Shown piece after piece: positions 1 to 12,400 of a stretch of DNA of 64,000 bases. Both the position numbers and the translations under genes were made by a program. The notes below the pieces were generated by a model. That model made no database searches. It had not been told where the DNA came from and saw only the letters and a list, made by a program, of their open reading frames with translations. Source of the DNA: Hyperoplus lanceolatus (lineage: Eukaryota; Chordata; Actinopteri; Uranoscopiformes; Ammodytidae); NCBI GenBank assembly GCA_026929865.2, contig CM049409.1, forward strand, positions 16,618,952 to 16,682,951. Reading direction: 5' to 3'. Each line of letters starts with the position of its first letter. Within the stretch, counting starts at the first letter, position 1.

Positions 1-169
1 ATAGACTCCATTCACCTGATCTGACAGCAACAAGAAGCAGGTGCAAACTCCTCAAGCAAAGAGCTGCAGATCAGAGTGGAGAATCTTTCCGTCTTTGTCA
101 TCCAGTTTAAAACACCAACGGCGCTGTTTAGACTAAGAACAGGTGGGGAAGAAGAATGATAATGGCACA

Positions 170-175
170 TTTAAT
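170..175 (-). promoter_or_regulatory. candidate poly(A) signal of plekha3 (ATTAAA)
   Basis: On the minus strand this reads ATTAAA, about 1.0 kb after the plekha3 stop codon. I saw no AATAAA on that strand between here and the stop. The 3' UTR may therefore cover roughly 150-1182. This is position-based inference only; a single hexamer is weak evidence. Confidence 0.25.
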
Positions 176-1051
176 GTAGATCATTACAGTGGTGCACACT
201 TTGGCATCTGAAGCTCCTTCGGCTTATACTGTCAACCGAGGGAAGTGGCTTCAGGAAACTGCACAGACGCCTTTCATCAGTCTGGTTTCATCCTAGAACA
301 CAATAAGCCAACAGGAAGAGGGACGGAGATGCCTTCATGATTTCAGCAAAAAGGTTCTTGGCTACTGTGAAGAACTGAAAATACTATACGATAGGATACT
401 TTTCTTTTTCACAGTTGCAAGACTTCAACGTCTCTTCCAAACTCCATGTCCAGGTCAATATACAGCAGAGAACAATCGACGCCGGCGTCCAAACTGCTCA
501 TAAAAAGGAGACTTCACTGTTTATCCATATTGAAACTGGTCCAGGGAGCTGCCTGCAACAATCGCAGTTTAACTTTTCACTTACTTTGTTCACAGCTTCG
601 GGTCACAAACCTCTTGAGCTCCAAGGCTACACATCATCACCAAAAGTGTGTGTTAATGTGGTGACCTACTGAAATATAGAAGGAAGAGACACAGCAGCAT
701 CCTCTCATGTCAGTGGGTTTAACATGTCCTATTCATCATGCTCACAATGTCTCAACTCTCGCAGTCCAGCTGTAAGACCTCCCTCATCATGCTGTGTTTT
801 TTCCATCCCTCCAGTCCGTATGTACTGTGTGACTGAAACACTTATAAAGGGGACAATGAAGCAAGTCTCCAAAGTGCATGTGTTTGGCAATCAGTTCACG
901 CTCCCAGTAGAGGTCAAACAATGGTCCACTCGTCCTCAGTTTAACTGAAACGTCAACGTCAATAATCCTGACCGGATGTAGTCCCTGTCACTGGTATGGG
1001 TCCTGTCTGGTTCTGGAGCTCTCCTAGAGTTTAAGGAAGATTTTTGGACAG

Positions 1052-1179
<128 letters not shown>

Positions 1180-1182
1180 TCT

Positions 1183-2622
1183 TCAGATGGACAGGTCAGT
1201 GTCTGTGTCAGTGGGCGTGGTCTTTGGGCTAGGACCTTGGCCTCCTCTCTCCTCAGGGATGGAGCACGAGTCCCCGTTGAGACCGGGTAGCGTGCCTGAA
1301 ACACACACACACACCAGACAGGGAGGAAATACACATATTAAAGCTGGAGTCAAAGATTCTGGGGAACGTTTGTTGTCAAAATTACTGTTTGTCAAAATCA
1401 GTAAATATATCCTCACCATCCATTACCTGTCCGTACTGTGTGCGCACTGAAAAGAAACCTGGTGTTAATACGCATCCTAGGCTCTGTAAACTGGTATGTA
1501 AACAAAAGCTAGTAACACGCTAGTAACAGAGCCTAGGCTGTGTATTAACACTGAGGTTTTTTCAGAGCAGAGCACACACAGTACGGACAGGACTCCTTTA
1601 AGCTTACCAGGTGGTTTGTTTTTTGCAAAGATGCATCACACAGACAGGAGAGGAAGTCAAGGTTTGATATGCCTATCGAAAGAGCTCTAAGTTAACCTAA
1701 TAAAGGAATATTTTAAAACTTTTCATTTAAGTTAAGCTTCTATGGACTGTTGTATGTGTCTTTCTTACGCTCAGTGTCATACACGGAGCTGTCGGAGCAC
1801 GTCCGGTTTCTACGCTGATTTGACCTCTGACCTCCACTCAGGTACTCCTTGAGCACACCTGACCTGAGGAACAAAAAAAAGAGAAGATGTTAGCTTAAAT
1901 TTTAAAAAACGTTCTCGCCTCAGTCGATATTAGTGTGTAGAAAAGTTGACATTTTAACATTTATAAAATACAGAGGACAATAAGTAATAGAAAACACAAA
2001 GACAGAGACATTACCAATGTGCATAATTCCAATTCTATAATGATCTAGTGATTTATGTGAAATCATTCAAATAGTTTTAACTTTAAATTCCGGTTTTGTA
2101 ATATGCTACTTGTCGTTAGTATTTTTTAAGTTTGTGTGTGTGTGTGTGTGTGTGTTTTCTTATTGGAAAATTTGGCCTAAGAGCTTGTTTTGATGGATGT
2201 ATGTAGAGATCAGGTGGTGTGACTGAGTTTTGGAACTGAGATGAACATGGTACTGGTGGATGTAGTTTTTTTTTGTGTGTGTGTTTAGAGTTTTGAACAT
2301 GTGGTTTCAAAACAACAATGCTGCCTCCTAGAGGCCGTAGTTAATATGAATTCTGATGTGTATGATTGTGGCAGCAGTAAACAGGTTGTGTTCTCTTGCA
2401 GGAGGCTGGGTCAAGAGAACAGAGCAGGACTGAGCGAGTGCTAAAGAGAGCGCAGACGGACTGTTTTCTATCATCCCAGCTCACTGGAGGATCTGTTGTG
2501 TGACCCCAGACGTTTTCATTCAACTTCTCCCCTCCTTCCATAATTTCCTCCCTGGCATCCTGACAATACTGTTCAGTAAATAAATTATTGAATTGTATTT
2601 CTGAAGCACCTTATAACTAATT

Positions 2623-2709
<87 letters not shown>

Positions 2710-5700
2710 AACTCACCTGTCTAAGCTGTATGTTCCAGGGTGACTAATTGATCTCTTCATCTGGGCAGAAAGAAGAGAAGATTTCTTTAAGAACAACATT
2801 ATTATTCATGTAGGACAGTCCACAGTCCTGCAGATGTATTGTTAGTTATTGTTGTTCATTGAAGACTGCAATTAAAAAAATATCTGCAGGCAGAAAATGC
2901 TCACTGATATAAAATGTGCTGAGCCACAGTTCTACAATATTAAGTGTTTTCTGCCACAGAGCACAGAGAATACAATTATATTTACACTCAAAGCCAATTT
3001 ACTAACGCCTCATTAACTTCCTCTTATAGTTCCTCTTATAGTTACACATCTGTTTTATTTGATTTCTTTTGGGACATTAATGGGATTTGTTTTCTCACAT
3101 GTACCTCCATTTAGGCCTGCAGGCGCCAGGTAATTAATAGTAAGCAGATCGTAACATAATGTATTGTGAGAAAAAAAATACAAAGAAATAACAAAAGAAC
3201 AGAGACAATGTTTGCTGTGTGTGAAGAGTCTGGGCAATTTCCAGGTGTAAAATGTTTTTGTTCCAGGGTTGATTTAGTTATTGAAAACTATGAAAAAAAT
3301 ATTTGGACAACAACCTTTTTTTCATGACTAAGACGAGACGTTGCTGAGGTAACAATAGATCTTTGATAATAAAAACTATGATACTAAAAGTATTCCATCC
3401 CTGTTTTTATGTTCATTCCAATTTTATTAATGTTAACATCCATGACATTTCTATATAATAAAATAATTTCTTGTCATAATTTCTCGATTTATTATTATTT
3501 TATTACTTGAATTAGGCAGAGCCAGCATGTAATTACCCTTTCAGGGGGTCTGAGGTCCGGAGTCAGACTCTGGTTGGCCAGGGTCATACACTCCTCCAGA
3601 GTCCTGATGAAAGTGGCACAGGTTGCACTGAGGAGAGACGCCTAGAGAGAAAGAGGGAGGGAAGTTACATTCTTTAACTGCAACTGCCTTACTTGCACTT
3701 ACATATATTCATATTAGAGATGCACTACCTTTCTGTGCCGATCTGTTTCCGATACCTGCATTTGGATATCTGCTGAAACCTGTATCATGGATCAGATCTA
3801 TCCCGTATCTTATTCATACCATACTTCTAGCTGTTTATTATACATTATACTTATATTACATTATTTATTTATTTATTCTTATTATTCCGGACAATTACAC
3901 ACAATACACAATTTTCTCTTTGCATAGTCACACATATTACTTTGTGTTATCGTCCGAAGGGTGGCAGGAGAAGCCAAAGGCTTATCAGGTCCCGCCCCCA
4001 CTGCCATAAGATTCAGATACACAGCTACTGATACAGTTAAAACAGTTTTTTTTTAGAAGATGCACTCCAATACACAGACAATTTTAGGTCTCCTTATTCA
4101 TTGACAGTGTACACCAGACATGCTTTCCATTTTCCTCTCTGCCTGTGACAATGCAGATAGTGATATGACCTTGTCCATTTCTTCTCTAGTAGTCTAAACA
4201 CATCTGCAAAAGTATTCAAAACAGTCAGTCTGTCTGCTGACCTCGGCTGCAGGCCCATAACATGCAGTGTATTTACAAATTCTTCAGTCAGTGAATGAGT
4301 TTTTTTTTTTTAAGTAAATCAATGTTTGTATCCCCACAGATAAATATCTTCTTTTGTATCTATCTGTACATTACCACCAGAACCTTGACATTCGTACAAA
4401 CTCTGTACTTCTGGTTAGATGCTAAACAGCATTTCAATATCTCAGTACTTGTGTTACCTCGGAGGTGGGCGGGGTCTCTGTGTCGTCGTCGTGCTGTGAT
4501 TGGATGGTTTGGACCTGCTGGACGAGGAGGTCACAGTACAGACGAAGTTCAGACATCTTCGTCTTCAGACATTCAGGACCTGGCCACAGAAATGGACACA
4601 CACACATAGAGTTGAAATAAGTTTTGTTTCTTTAAAACATGAAGTAAATCTACACTCTGTACAACTGTGTCTTATGTGATGTACTGTATAAGTAAGTAAA
4701 TACTCAGCACAAGCTTCATTCAAACTGTTGTTTACGGTGCGCCCTTAGCTCAGTTGGTAGGGCGTCCCCAGCAGCAGACCCGGGTTCGATTCCCGCCCGC
4801 GGTCATTCTCTGCATGTCGCTCCCCTCTCTGCCCCATTTCACCTCTGTCTCTCTCCACTATCAATGAAGCATAGAAAATGCCCCAAAAATATCTTTAAAA
4901 AAGAAAAGAAAATGTTGTTTACCTTTGTGTTTGTGGCTGTCCAGTGTTCCCGCTTTGGAAGAGCCCAGAGCCACCAGCCACATCTGTCTCTCTGCAGCGT
5001 TCACAGCTCGCACGTAGAAATGCTGCTCGCCGGGGATTATCAAATCCAGACGTGTTGGATCCGTCGGATGAACTGAAATATAAAATAGCAGCAGTGTTTG
5101 ATGGAGATATTAAGATGTATGTGAAAAAATAAATGATCATCCAGGAATAGGTTTAACAGCGGACTAACCTTTAATGTCACACACGGACATCTTGATGGAT
5201 CCTTTGCTTCCTTTGCCCACGTCGTCCTCGCTGTCATAGTAAGAGATGACTCCGTTCTCCAAGACGAACCATCGCGGCTGCCAGCCTGAAGATAGACAAC
5301 AAATTCAAAACCTTAAGAACAAACCTGTATCTGTTGTGTGGAAGTTTCACTGTTCAAACAATAAAAGCACATTTTCAATATGATTTAAAAATATATATTT
5401 TAATCTTAATTGCACAGTTTGATAGCTAAGAGGCAGACTGGAAACATGGTGCTTTAACCACTCGGCCAACAAGGAGCTACCATTAATTATTATTCACCGT
5501 TGTAGTACTGCATAGTATTTTGTTTGCATTAAATTGGGAATCACTGATTTTGACAAAATATGATTTTGAAAACAAGTGTTCTCAAGAATCACTGACAACT
5601 TTAATTGAAAATGTTGTGCAGATTATTTGGAGCAGACTGTTCGCACAAATGTCACTCACAGTGGACAGACAGAGGGTTACAGAGAGTCACTACGGTCATA

Positions 5701-6590
5701 CCACACAGTTTATATTTTGTCCTCTCCAACTATTTATTTATAGCATGCTCTGCTGCCATTCTGGGTCATGCTTTATTTCTATAATAGGGTTTTACAGCTT
5801 AAGGAAATTTAGATTTAGAATGTTTTAAAGCCACTCAGAATGAAAAAATTAAATAAAATTGCAGAGAAAAAATACATAAATTAATTTAGGTTAGGGACAT
5901 GCTTCTATTAAATAACATAGGTCCAGTGAAAAGGTAAGATGATCTACATCAAATGTTGAAAAATATGTTTTTTATTTTGGTATGTCATTATTTTATTCAG
6001 GGTGAGGTCATTCAAACTTCAAAAGCAAAAATAATGTTATTGTGCCATGCCTATTAACATGTACATTATTTTAAAAATAGATACCAATTATGGCCTTACT
6101 CAATAATTCAGGAATTGTTAAGGATCTGCAGGATTCCTGTATTAGGAGATACAGTGGCTTCATAGTATTTTGATACTATCAATACAATTTAAAATAGGCT
6201 ATGGCCTACCATACAATTAACAATAATAATAACTGAAGGTTAAATATATGATAAATTAATTAATACAGTGAAGTGACACTGAGCTCGTATAATGATAAAC
6301 AGCAGCTCCTGTTGGCTCTCAAAGCAGAGAATATTTTCCGAATGAATATTATATTATATTATATTATATTATATATATATATATATATAGGCCTATTTCA
6401 ATTACCATTTAATTTAGCTTGTTAGCTCCAGTGTTCAGCACTGTTTACTAACATATAAGACCAAAAGTAATGATTCAGGATCAGTTTCTAATGCTTGTTT
6501 AGAGAGACAGATCGACACAACATCTGTGCAAAGTCACAAAGACCCCTCACCTGTCATGTAATTCGTCCACTTGTACAGAATCCCCTCCAT
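1183..6590 (-). CDS. plekha3: PLEKHA3 / FAPP1, PI4P-binding PH domain protein (complete, 8 coding exons)
   Basis: Family role: a trans-Golgi adaptor whose PH domain binds PI4P and ARF1. Coding exons (minus strand): 6551-6590, 5169-5285, 4923-5072, 4458-4579, 3537-3641, 2717-2760, 1769-1863, 1183-1295. They join in frame with GT-AG borders to 786 nt (261 aa plus TGA). Residues 1-100 are the PH domain. It starts [12 protein letters not shown] followed by TGWQPRWF, the PI4P and membrane-wedge loop of FAPP proteins, and continues with [19 protein letters not shown] and [20 protein letters not shown]. Exon 4 carries the family block [18 protein letters not shown]. Exon 6, only 44 nt, gives MKRSISHPG, and exon 7 a basic [10 protein letters not shown] stretch; both fit PLEKHA3. 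The C-terminal glycolipid-transfer domain of PLEKHA8 is absent and the length is right for PLEKHA3. The start is the family start. The stop lies 4 nt before a long CA repeat. Confidence 0.93.
2625..2706. repeat. (GT)n microsatellite in plekha3 intron 6
   Basis: About 41 GT units. On the plekha3 strand this is (CA)n starting about 11 nt after the exon end of the 44-nt exon 6, inside the intron 5' end. Confidence 0.97.
4738..4893 (+). mobile_element. tRNA-derived SINE, copy 1 (in plekha3 intron 3)
   Basis: The head resembles a tRNA: TAGCTCAGTTGG fits the pol III A box and GGTTCGATTCC fits the B box exactly. After the tRNA-like part comes a tail (GCATGTCGCTCCCCTCTCTG, then CACCTCTGTCTC and an A-rich end) that a tRNA gene would not have. 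The same head and tail occur in inverse orientation at 55103-55285, which shows it is a dispersed element. Copy 1 lacks about 15 bases between the two boxes. It sits in plekha3 intron 3, antisense to the gene. Confidence 0.85.
5286..6550 (-). other. plekha3 intron 1
   Basis: AT-rich intron between the exon with the start codon and exon 2. It holds an ATATT/(AT)n tract at about 6343-6389. I see no further gene or recognisable element in it. Confidence 0.7.
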
Positions 6591-9471
6591 TTCTTCACGT
6601 TAGCTTCTCCCTATAGCTCGCAGGGCTAACTGAAGCTATCGCTCTGTGCCTCTCTTCTGCGCGTGACAGCGGGTTATAAAATAACCCTCATCACGAGCTT
6701 TATTTTTATTTTTAATGTTTGGACTGTTGAAGGTGTGTGAGAGCTGGACTGCAGTGATGGCATGTTCATGTCATGATGAGGGTTTGTTTGGGACCTGCTA
6801 ACGTGTAGGTAGCAGTCAGCTGATAGGACGAGAGAATGTCAACAAAACAGCAGCTTCTCTTACGGTAGGCTGCTGGGGCCATTTCAAAAAGCGATTACAA
6901 ATATGATAAGTTTCATACTAATTACGATGTATGCACTTTCAATTTGTTTAACAGTCTATGGTTCAAAACCCAACTATGATCTTAGCACCACCTTGGCTTA
7001 ACAACTTGATGACGTTGTTTAAGGTCCACACAATGTCATGTTTGGGTGTAATGTAGGAATATCTTATAGCAACTTCTCATATTTCCTGCTTGTATTCTGG
7101 AAAAGTTATGTCCATTATAATGAACGGGTTACAGTAAGTAGGATGAGAACAATGGGAGATGAAGTATATGGACTCATTTTAGAGCATCAAGTGAGTTCAT
7201 GTTTTCTAGAAAAATAAAAATCTGTAGGCAGGGCCGGCGCTAGAATATAGGGGGACCTAAGCAGTATTTGGTGTGAGGGCCCATCTCTTTATAACGTAGA
7301 AAATAGCATACAAAGATTTTTCAATCCATTAGTGCTATTATTTCTTCAGAGGAATTTGTAAATCTAATACTTTGTAGTGACAGTTAATTTACAAACTGGT
7401 TGAAACATCCACCATGCATCAGTAAAATACATAACATAAAGTATGGCTGCTGCAGTATGAAAACAATTAGAGCACTTTCTCAAAGCCACCTCCACCTTCA
7501 TTGATTTCACTGTCAATGCGGCAAACTGTCAAAAAATAACTTGTGAAGATACTTCTCCAAGTTTTACTTAAAGGAGCAGTAAGTGATATGGTCCTTTTAG
7601 CTAACTTCCTGTCAGTGACAGCAGTTAGCAGTCCCCTCCGTCGTCCCTACGTCACCACCACATGAACGTTCAGCCGTCTTCTTCAGATAGTAGCCTCGTT
7701 TGAGATGTCGCCGTCTTGCTAAGACCTGCGCAATTATGACGCTCGTCTTGCTGAGCGCACAGCATTATGGTTAGACTTTTTGTCCGACTTGCACCTGCGG
7801 CTGGCTGCGGCTCGGCTGCATGAAACTTTGAAGTGCCGCGGGATCAAGACGGACACAGACACTGGAGCAAGTCGCTGCAGTTGCTCCCCACGGGCTGCGG
7901 GAGCGAAATGTCTGATGGGAAACGTCTTGCTGACAGGCGGAACTGAGCGCTAATTGGGAGTTTAAACCCCGTGCCTTTGATGCGTTTCCCCAATTGGTTA
8001 GGCAAAAGTCTGACATCACCACTCAAAATTAAATTACGATCCATTTTTTATTTTAATTTATGTTTAATCATTAGGCCGCCACAGTATATGCATTTAAGCA
8101 GATATATACTTAATCAGAGTTAAACCTCCACTGATCTGATGTTACACATCATAATAAAGTTCATCATATCCATCTCTACAATAATAATAAGGGATCTTTT
8201 CTGAGATCTTCTTTAACTTTATTTAGGCCGATCATATTCGTTATGTAAAGGGAGAAATACTAAACCTCCTTTATTTGGATTTGTAAATTATTTTTTAATC
8301 ACTTAAAAGTAGGTTTTCTAGTAAAGTATCAAGAAAGATAAAGATGTGTGGGGAATGGGGATACATCTCGTTTCTTGTTTTGAAAATGCCCCTCGCTTTT
8401 AAAGTTTTTACTCGTCTTTGTGTTGTGTTCTGCTTCTAATAGGTTGTAGCATGTGTAGCTCTTCTACGAATATGTTTCTAGTAGGCCTTCAAAATAAAAC
8501 TAGAAAACGAACTGCATCCACAACAAAGACGCTACTTCCTACGGCACATGCAAGTCGAGCCAACTCGGAGCTGTCCGGCTGCAGTCAGGCTTTTTCGTCA
8601 CTCCCCCGACTGCACTCGGCTACTCTCGTCTACTTTCCAGACGAGACGAAACTGGGGTTGAACGATCCAAGCATCTTGATCGAGAGCAGCGAGTCATCGT
8701 TCACGGGCACAGAGACCCGCCTCTTTATAGTGCTCTGTCTCCTGATTAGATAAAACGAGCGGGATACTCAAACTTTTAACTGGCAATTACTGCAAAGCTG
8801 AATGACTGGGAGACCTGTGTTATGAACTGTGCATACTGTTTAAGTGATTGCTGTATGAATGTGAATATAGAGTGATTTAACACATACAGTACTTTAACAA
8901 AAAAAATATCACTTACTTCCCCTTTAACTTTCCTTCATGTCTTGATCCTTCATTAAGTTCAACTTTTTTGTTTTTTTCAACACAGAATCCTAGGAGGGTT
9001 TGCATAGGAGACCGTCCTCCTAAACTGTTTTCTCAGTATTTGTTGGTGAAAATGGCACCAATGTCAATTTTTATTTAGGGGGTTACATTTTTATTTAATT
9101 ATTTTCCTTTTTCGTTCAACAAAAATATTTCGAGGGGGCCTTTAGCAACTACTTGTATCGCAAAATGGGCAGGGCTGGCTATTAAAACATATCAACACAA
9201 TGTTAAAAAGCCAAAAACAACAAAGCATTTTTTGAACAAGGTAACAAATAAAAGTACATTTTTGTTGAATGAGTGACAAAGCAGCATGATGTAAAGAACA
9301 GAATGTGACCATGAGAATTTGAAATTCATAATTTTCAAATAAAAACAATCTGGTGAAATCTGTCCAGCAGGTTAAAATACTTATGTTAATTACTAACTCA
9401 AAAAGTTAATATTGTCCTGTTTTTAAAGAGAAGGACCATATCAGAAAGGAAGCTTGAGTATCATTGTAACG
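6591..9471. other. spacer between divergent plekha3 and klhl10-like genes
   Basis: It must hold the plekha3 promoter (just right of 6590) and the klhl10-like promoter (just left of 9472). No TATA box or other core element could be assigned. From about 7230 it is repeat sequence: a GGGCCGGCGCTAG end typical of dispersed fish repeats, into which a TTAA-flanked element (7568-8927) is inserted. The short open frames at 7771-8044 and 8418-8753 lie inside that element and match no family I know. Confidence 0.6.
7568..8927. mobile_element. TTAA-flanked inverted-repeat element, about 1.35 kb
   Basis: TTAA at 7568-7571 and again at 8924-8927. Just inside are inverted ends AGGAGCAGTAAGTGATAT and ATATCACTTACTTCCCCT. 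TTAA target duplications are known for piggyBac and Kolobok transposons; I cannot say which. No transposase frame is visible, so it is non-autonomous. Its left part matches, in reverse, the sequence around 45195-45297. Confidence 0.75.
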
Positions 9472-12400
9472 ATGAGTGCCATGTTATGTAACTCGGTCTT
9501 TAAGGAGCTCCTTTTGGAGGGACATCTGTGCGACATCGCGATCAGAGTCCATGACGCAGAGTTTAAAGCCCACAGTATCGTCCTCTGTGGCTGCAGCTCA
9601 TACTTCAGGTGAGCTGATCAACGTTGTTATGGTGGACTCAGTATTTAATTGATTTAATGATTTATGCACAATAATGCAGACCATTTAGGAGGTTTTAAAA
9701 GGACGCGGTACACTTTTTACATTACGGGTAATGTAGGCAGGTTTTGACAAGGAAAAATAATGGAATATAAAAGACAATATCTCTGCAGTCTGCAGTGTTG
9801 ATTTTGCATAGAAATAAGAAAAAATATCAATCAGGCTATGTTCAACAAGGTGCAGGTTTGAGCAGAAATTGTAGAAGTACGAGTAAGGCAGAAACATGTT
9901 CCACTAGTTCCTTTGATTTTGTAATGTCTTCCGGCCCCACAGAGATCTCTTCTGCATGAAACGGTCCTCATCAGAACCGCAGTTCTACAGTTTCACCGAG
10001 GTAACACCCACTATAATGAGCCTGATTTTGGAATACGCCTACACTGGCTCTGTCGTGGTGACGGAGGGAAACGTGCTGGATCTGTTGGCAGGAGCAGATT
10101 CCTTCACGGTCAAGGGCATCATGCAGGTCTGCTGGAACTTCTTGGAGCAGCAGCTTTGCCTCAAGAACAGCGTTGACATGTGGATATTGGCGGACTTCCA
10201 CAAATGTCCTGACATGAAGCAAAAGGCCTACCTCTACATCCTGGAACACTTTGAGGACGTTGTGGAATCCTGTGTCAAGTTCCTGCAGCTTTCTGTGCAG
10301 CAGCTGTCGGATTTCATCGAAAAGGATCAGCTCAACGTGAGGCAGGAGAGCGCCGTGTTTGAGGCCATCCTCCGCTGGATCGACTACGCTCCTGAGGAAC
10401 GCAGCGCTCACATGGCCACGCTGCTGAGCAAGGTATCTGAAGGCTGGACCTCAAGTTAGTTCTGCTCCAAGTACATTTACTTCATCTATTAAATCACAGA
10501 GTTCAGGTACACAGGTACTTGGATTTTAAAAGACGCAAAGATTTTCATCAGGATTGTCTTATCCTTCTAGCATAAAAGTGACTACGAGGAACTTTCAGTT
10601 TTTGTTAATTCTAGTGGCCCCTTTGGACAAAAGTGGAAGTGTTTTTACGATTCCGGTGCCTGACGCCGGAAAAATTTCTCTAGTGCGTTTGCTGTTACAG
10701 GTTGCTTATAATCAGAGGATTTTAATTTTGAATGTATTGAGAGTCACTATACATTCTGAAGGCAGAGCTCCTTCTGCAGGCTATGCCAGGAAACTTGAAT
10801 TTGAGGAAGTGTCATACACATATTAACCATGTGGAGACACATTTAGGTACATGGAATGACAAATAACAAGGGACTTTACCTAGGATTTCCTTGTAGATAA
10901 AAACCTCTTTCCATCTCTTTCTGGTTTCTGTCCAGGTGCGCCTGCTGTTAATGTCTAGTAAGTACCTGGTTGACACTGTGAGCAAGAATGCTCTGGTGAG
11001 GACGAGTCTGGCGTCCATGACCATGGTGATCAACGCCATGAAGACCCTGCGTGAGTCCAATTTGAAGAGACCTCTGACCCGCACACGCCTGCCCTCTGCT
11101 CTGCTATTGGCTATCGGGGGATGGGAAAACAATTCTCCAACCAACAGGATTGACTTATACAATGCTCGAACTGAACAATGGGTGAGGGTGAACCACAACG
11201 GCGAGGCTCTTCGAGCGTTTCACGGTTGCATTTTCCTTGATGGATTTGTCTATTGTATTGGAGGCTTTGACTCAGTTAACTACTTAAGCAGCGTACAGAA
11301 GTTTAACCTGGCCACCAAAACATGGCAAGAGGTTGGGTCAATGCACATAGCCCGATGCTATGTCACTGTGGTCACGCTAAACGGCTGCATATATGCCATA
11401 GGAGGCAGTGATGGACATGACAAACTTAACACTGCAGAACGATACCAGTCCGACACCAACCAGTGGACTCTGATCGCACCAATGCATGAGCACAGGGGCA
11501 TCGCCAGCGCCGCAACTCTACATGGGAAGGTAGTTGGAAGAAAAACTTGAAAGGTCACCTATGAAGCAAAATGAACTTTTTCATGGTTTTTCAACATTAA
11601 AGGTGCAGTTTGTAATATGACATCATCAAGAAAGTTTACAAAGTTCTAGAATGCAACGCTCCCTGGGTAACCCCACCCCTTACGAATAATAACAGATGCT
11701 ACAGTGGCCTTCAAGGACAAGAACAATTCTAAATTTTAAACAATGCACCTGATGACATTCCAACTATGACACTTTCAAGATGGCGGCACTAGGCCTTGGT
11801 CCAAAATATGCAGAAATATGGACATATATGAGACCCTTTCTATGGGGAAAAAAAATTATTCAAAACATTTTTTTCAGCTATTATGCACTAAATTAAATGT
11901 ACTTATGGATATTATAATTACTTTCTACAAAATCTGCTAGGAAATAAAACCGAAGATTCTACACACTGCAGGTTTAAAGGTCACATATTATGCTAAATGC
12001 ACTTTTTAAATGTGTTCTAACATATCCATGGGTCCACGGTGTGCCTAGAGACTGCCAAAATATTTTAAAAAATAACAATCTCTCCTGTTCTCACTCTCCC
12101 CCTTTCTGAAACCCCTCCCCCCCCCCCCCAATATACTCCAGTCAGAAGTTTCCCCTTTTCTGACCTCACAAACTGGAAAGCCAGAAGCTTCCACTGTGCA
12201 GCCCACACCCCTATTTCTTATTGGTCCACGGCCCTGACAGACAGGGGGCGAGGCGTATCTGGCTTCGCTTCCGGACAGGGGGCGGGGGCAGCTCAAAGAT
12301 TGTATATTTACGAGGGGAGCTGCAGCTCTTTATAAAAAACAGGCCATTGTGAGATTAGCTGAACATCAGCATAGTACAATAAATTATCTGAAAGTTTTTT

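Noticed and set aside
4738-4810. Possible tRNA gene (A and B box, GGTTCGATTCC)
   Set aside because: A SINE tail follows, and an inverted copy with the same tail lies at 55103-55285; the 3' acceptor stem is not convincing.
9956-10459. 167-aa frame as a separate gene
   Set aside because: It is exon 2 of the klhl10-like gene, which begins upstream at 9943 and is spliced to the start exon at 9472-9608.
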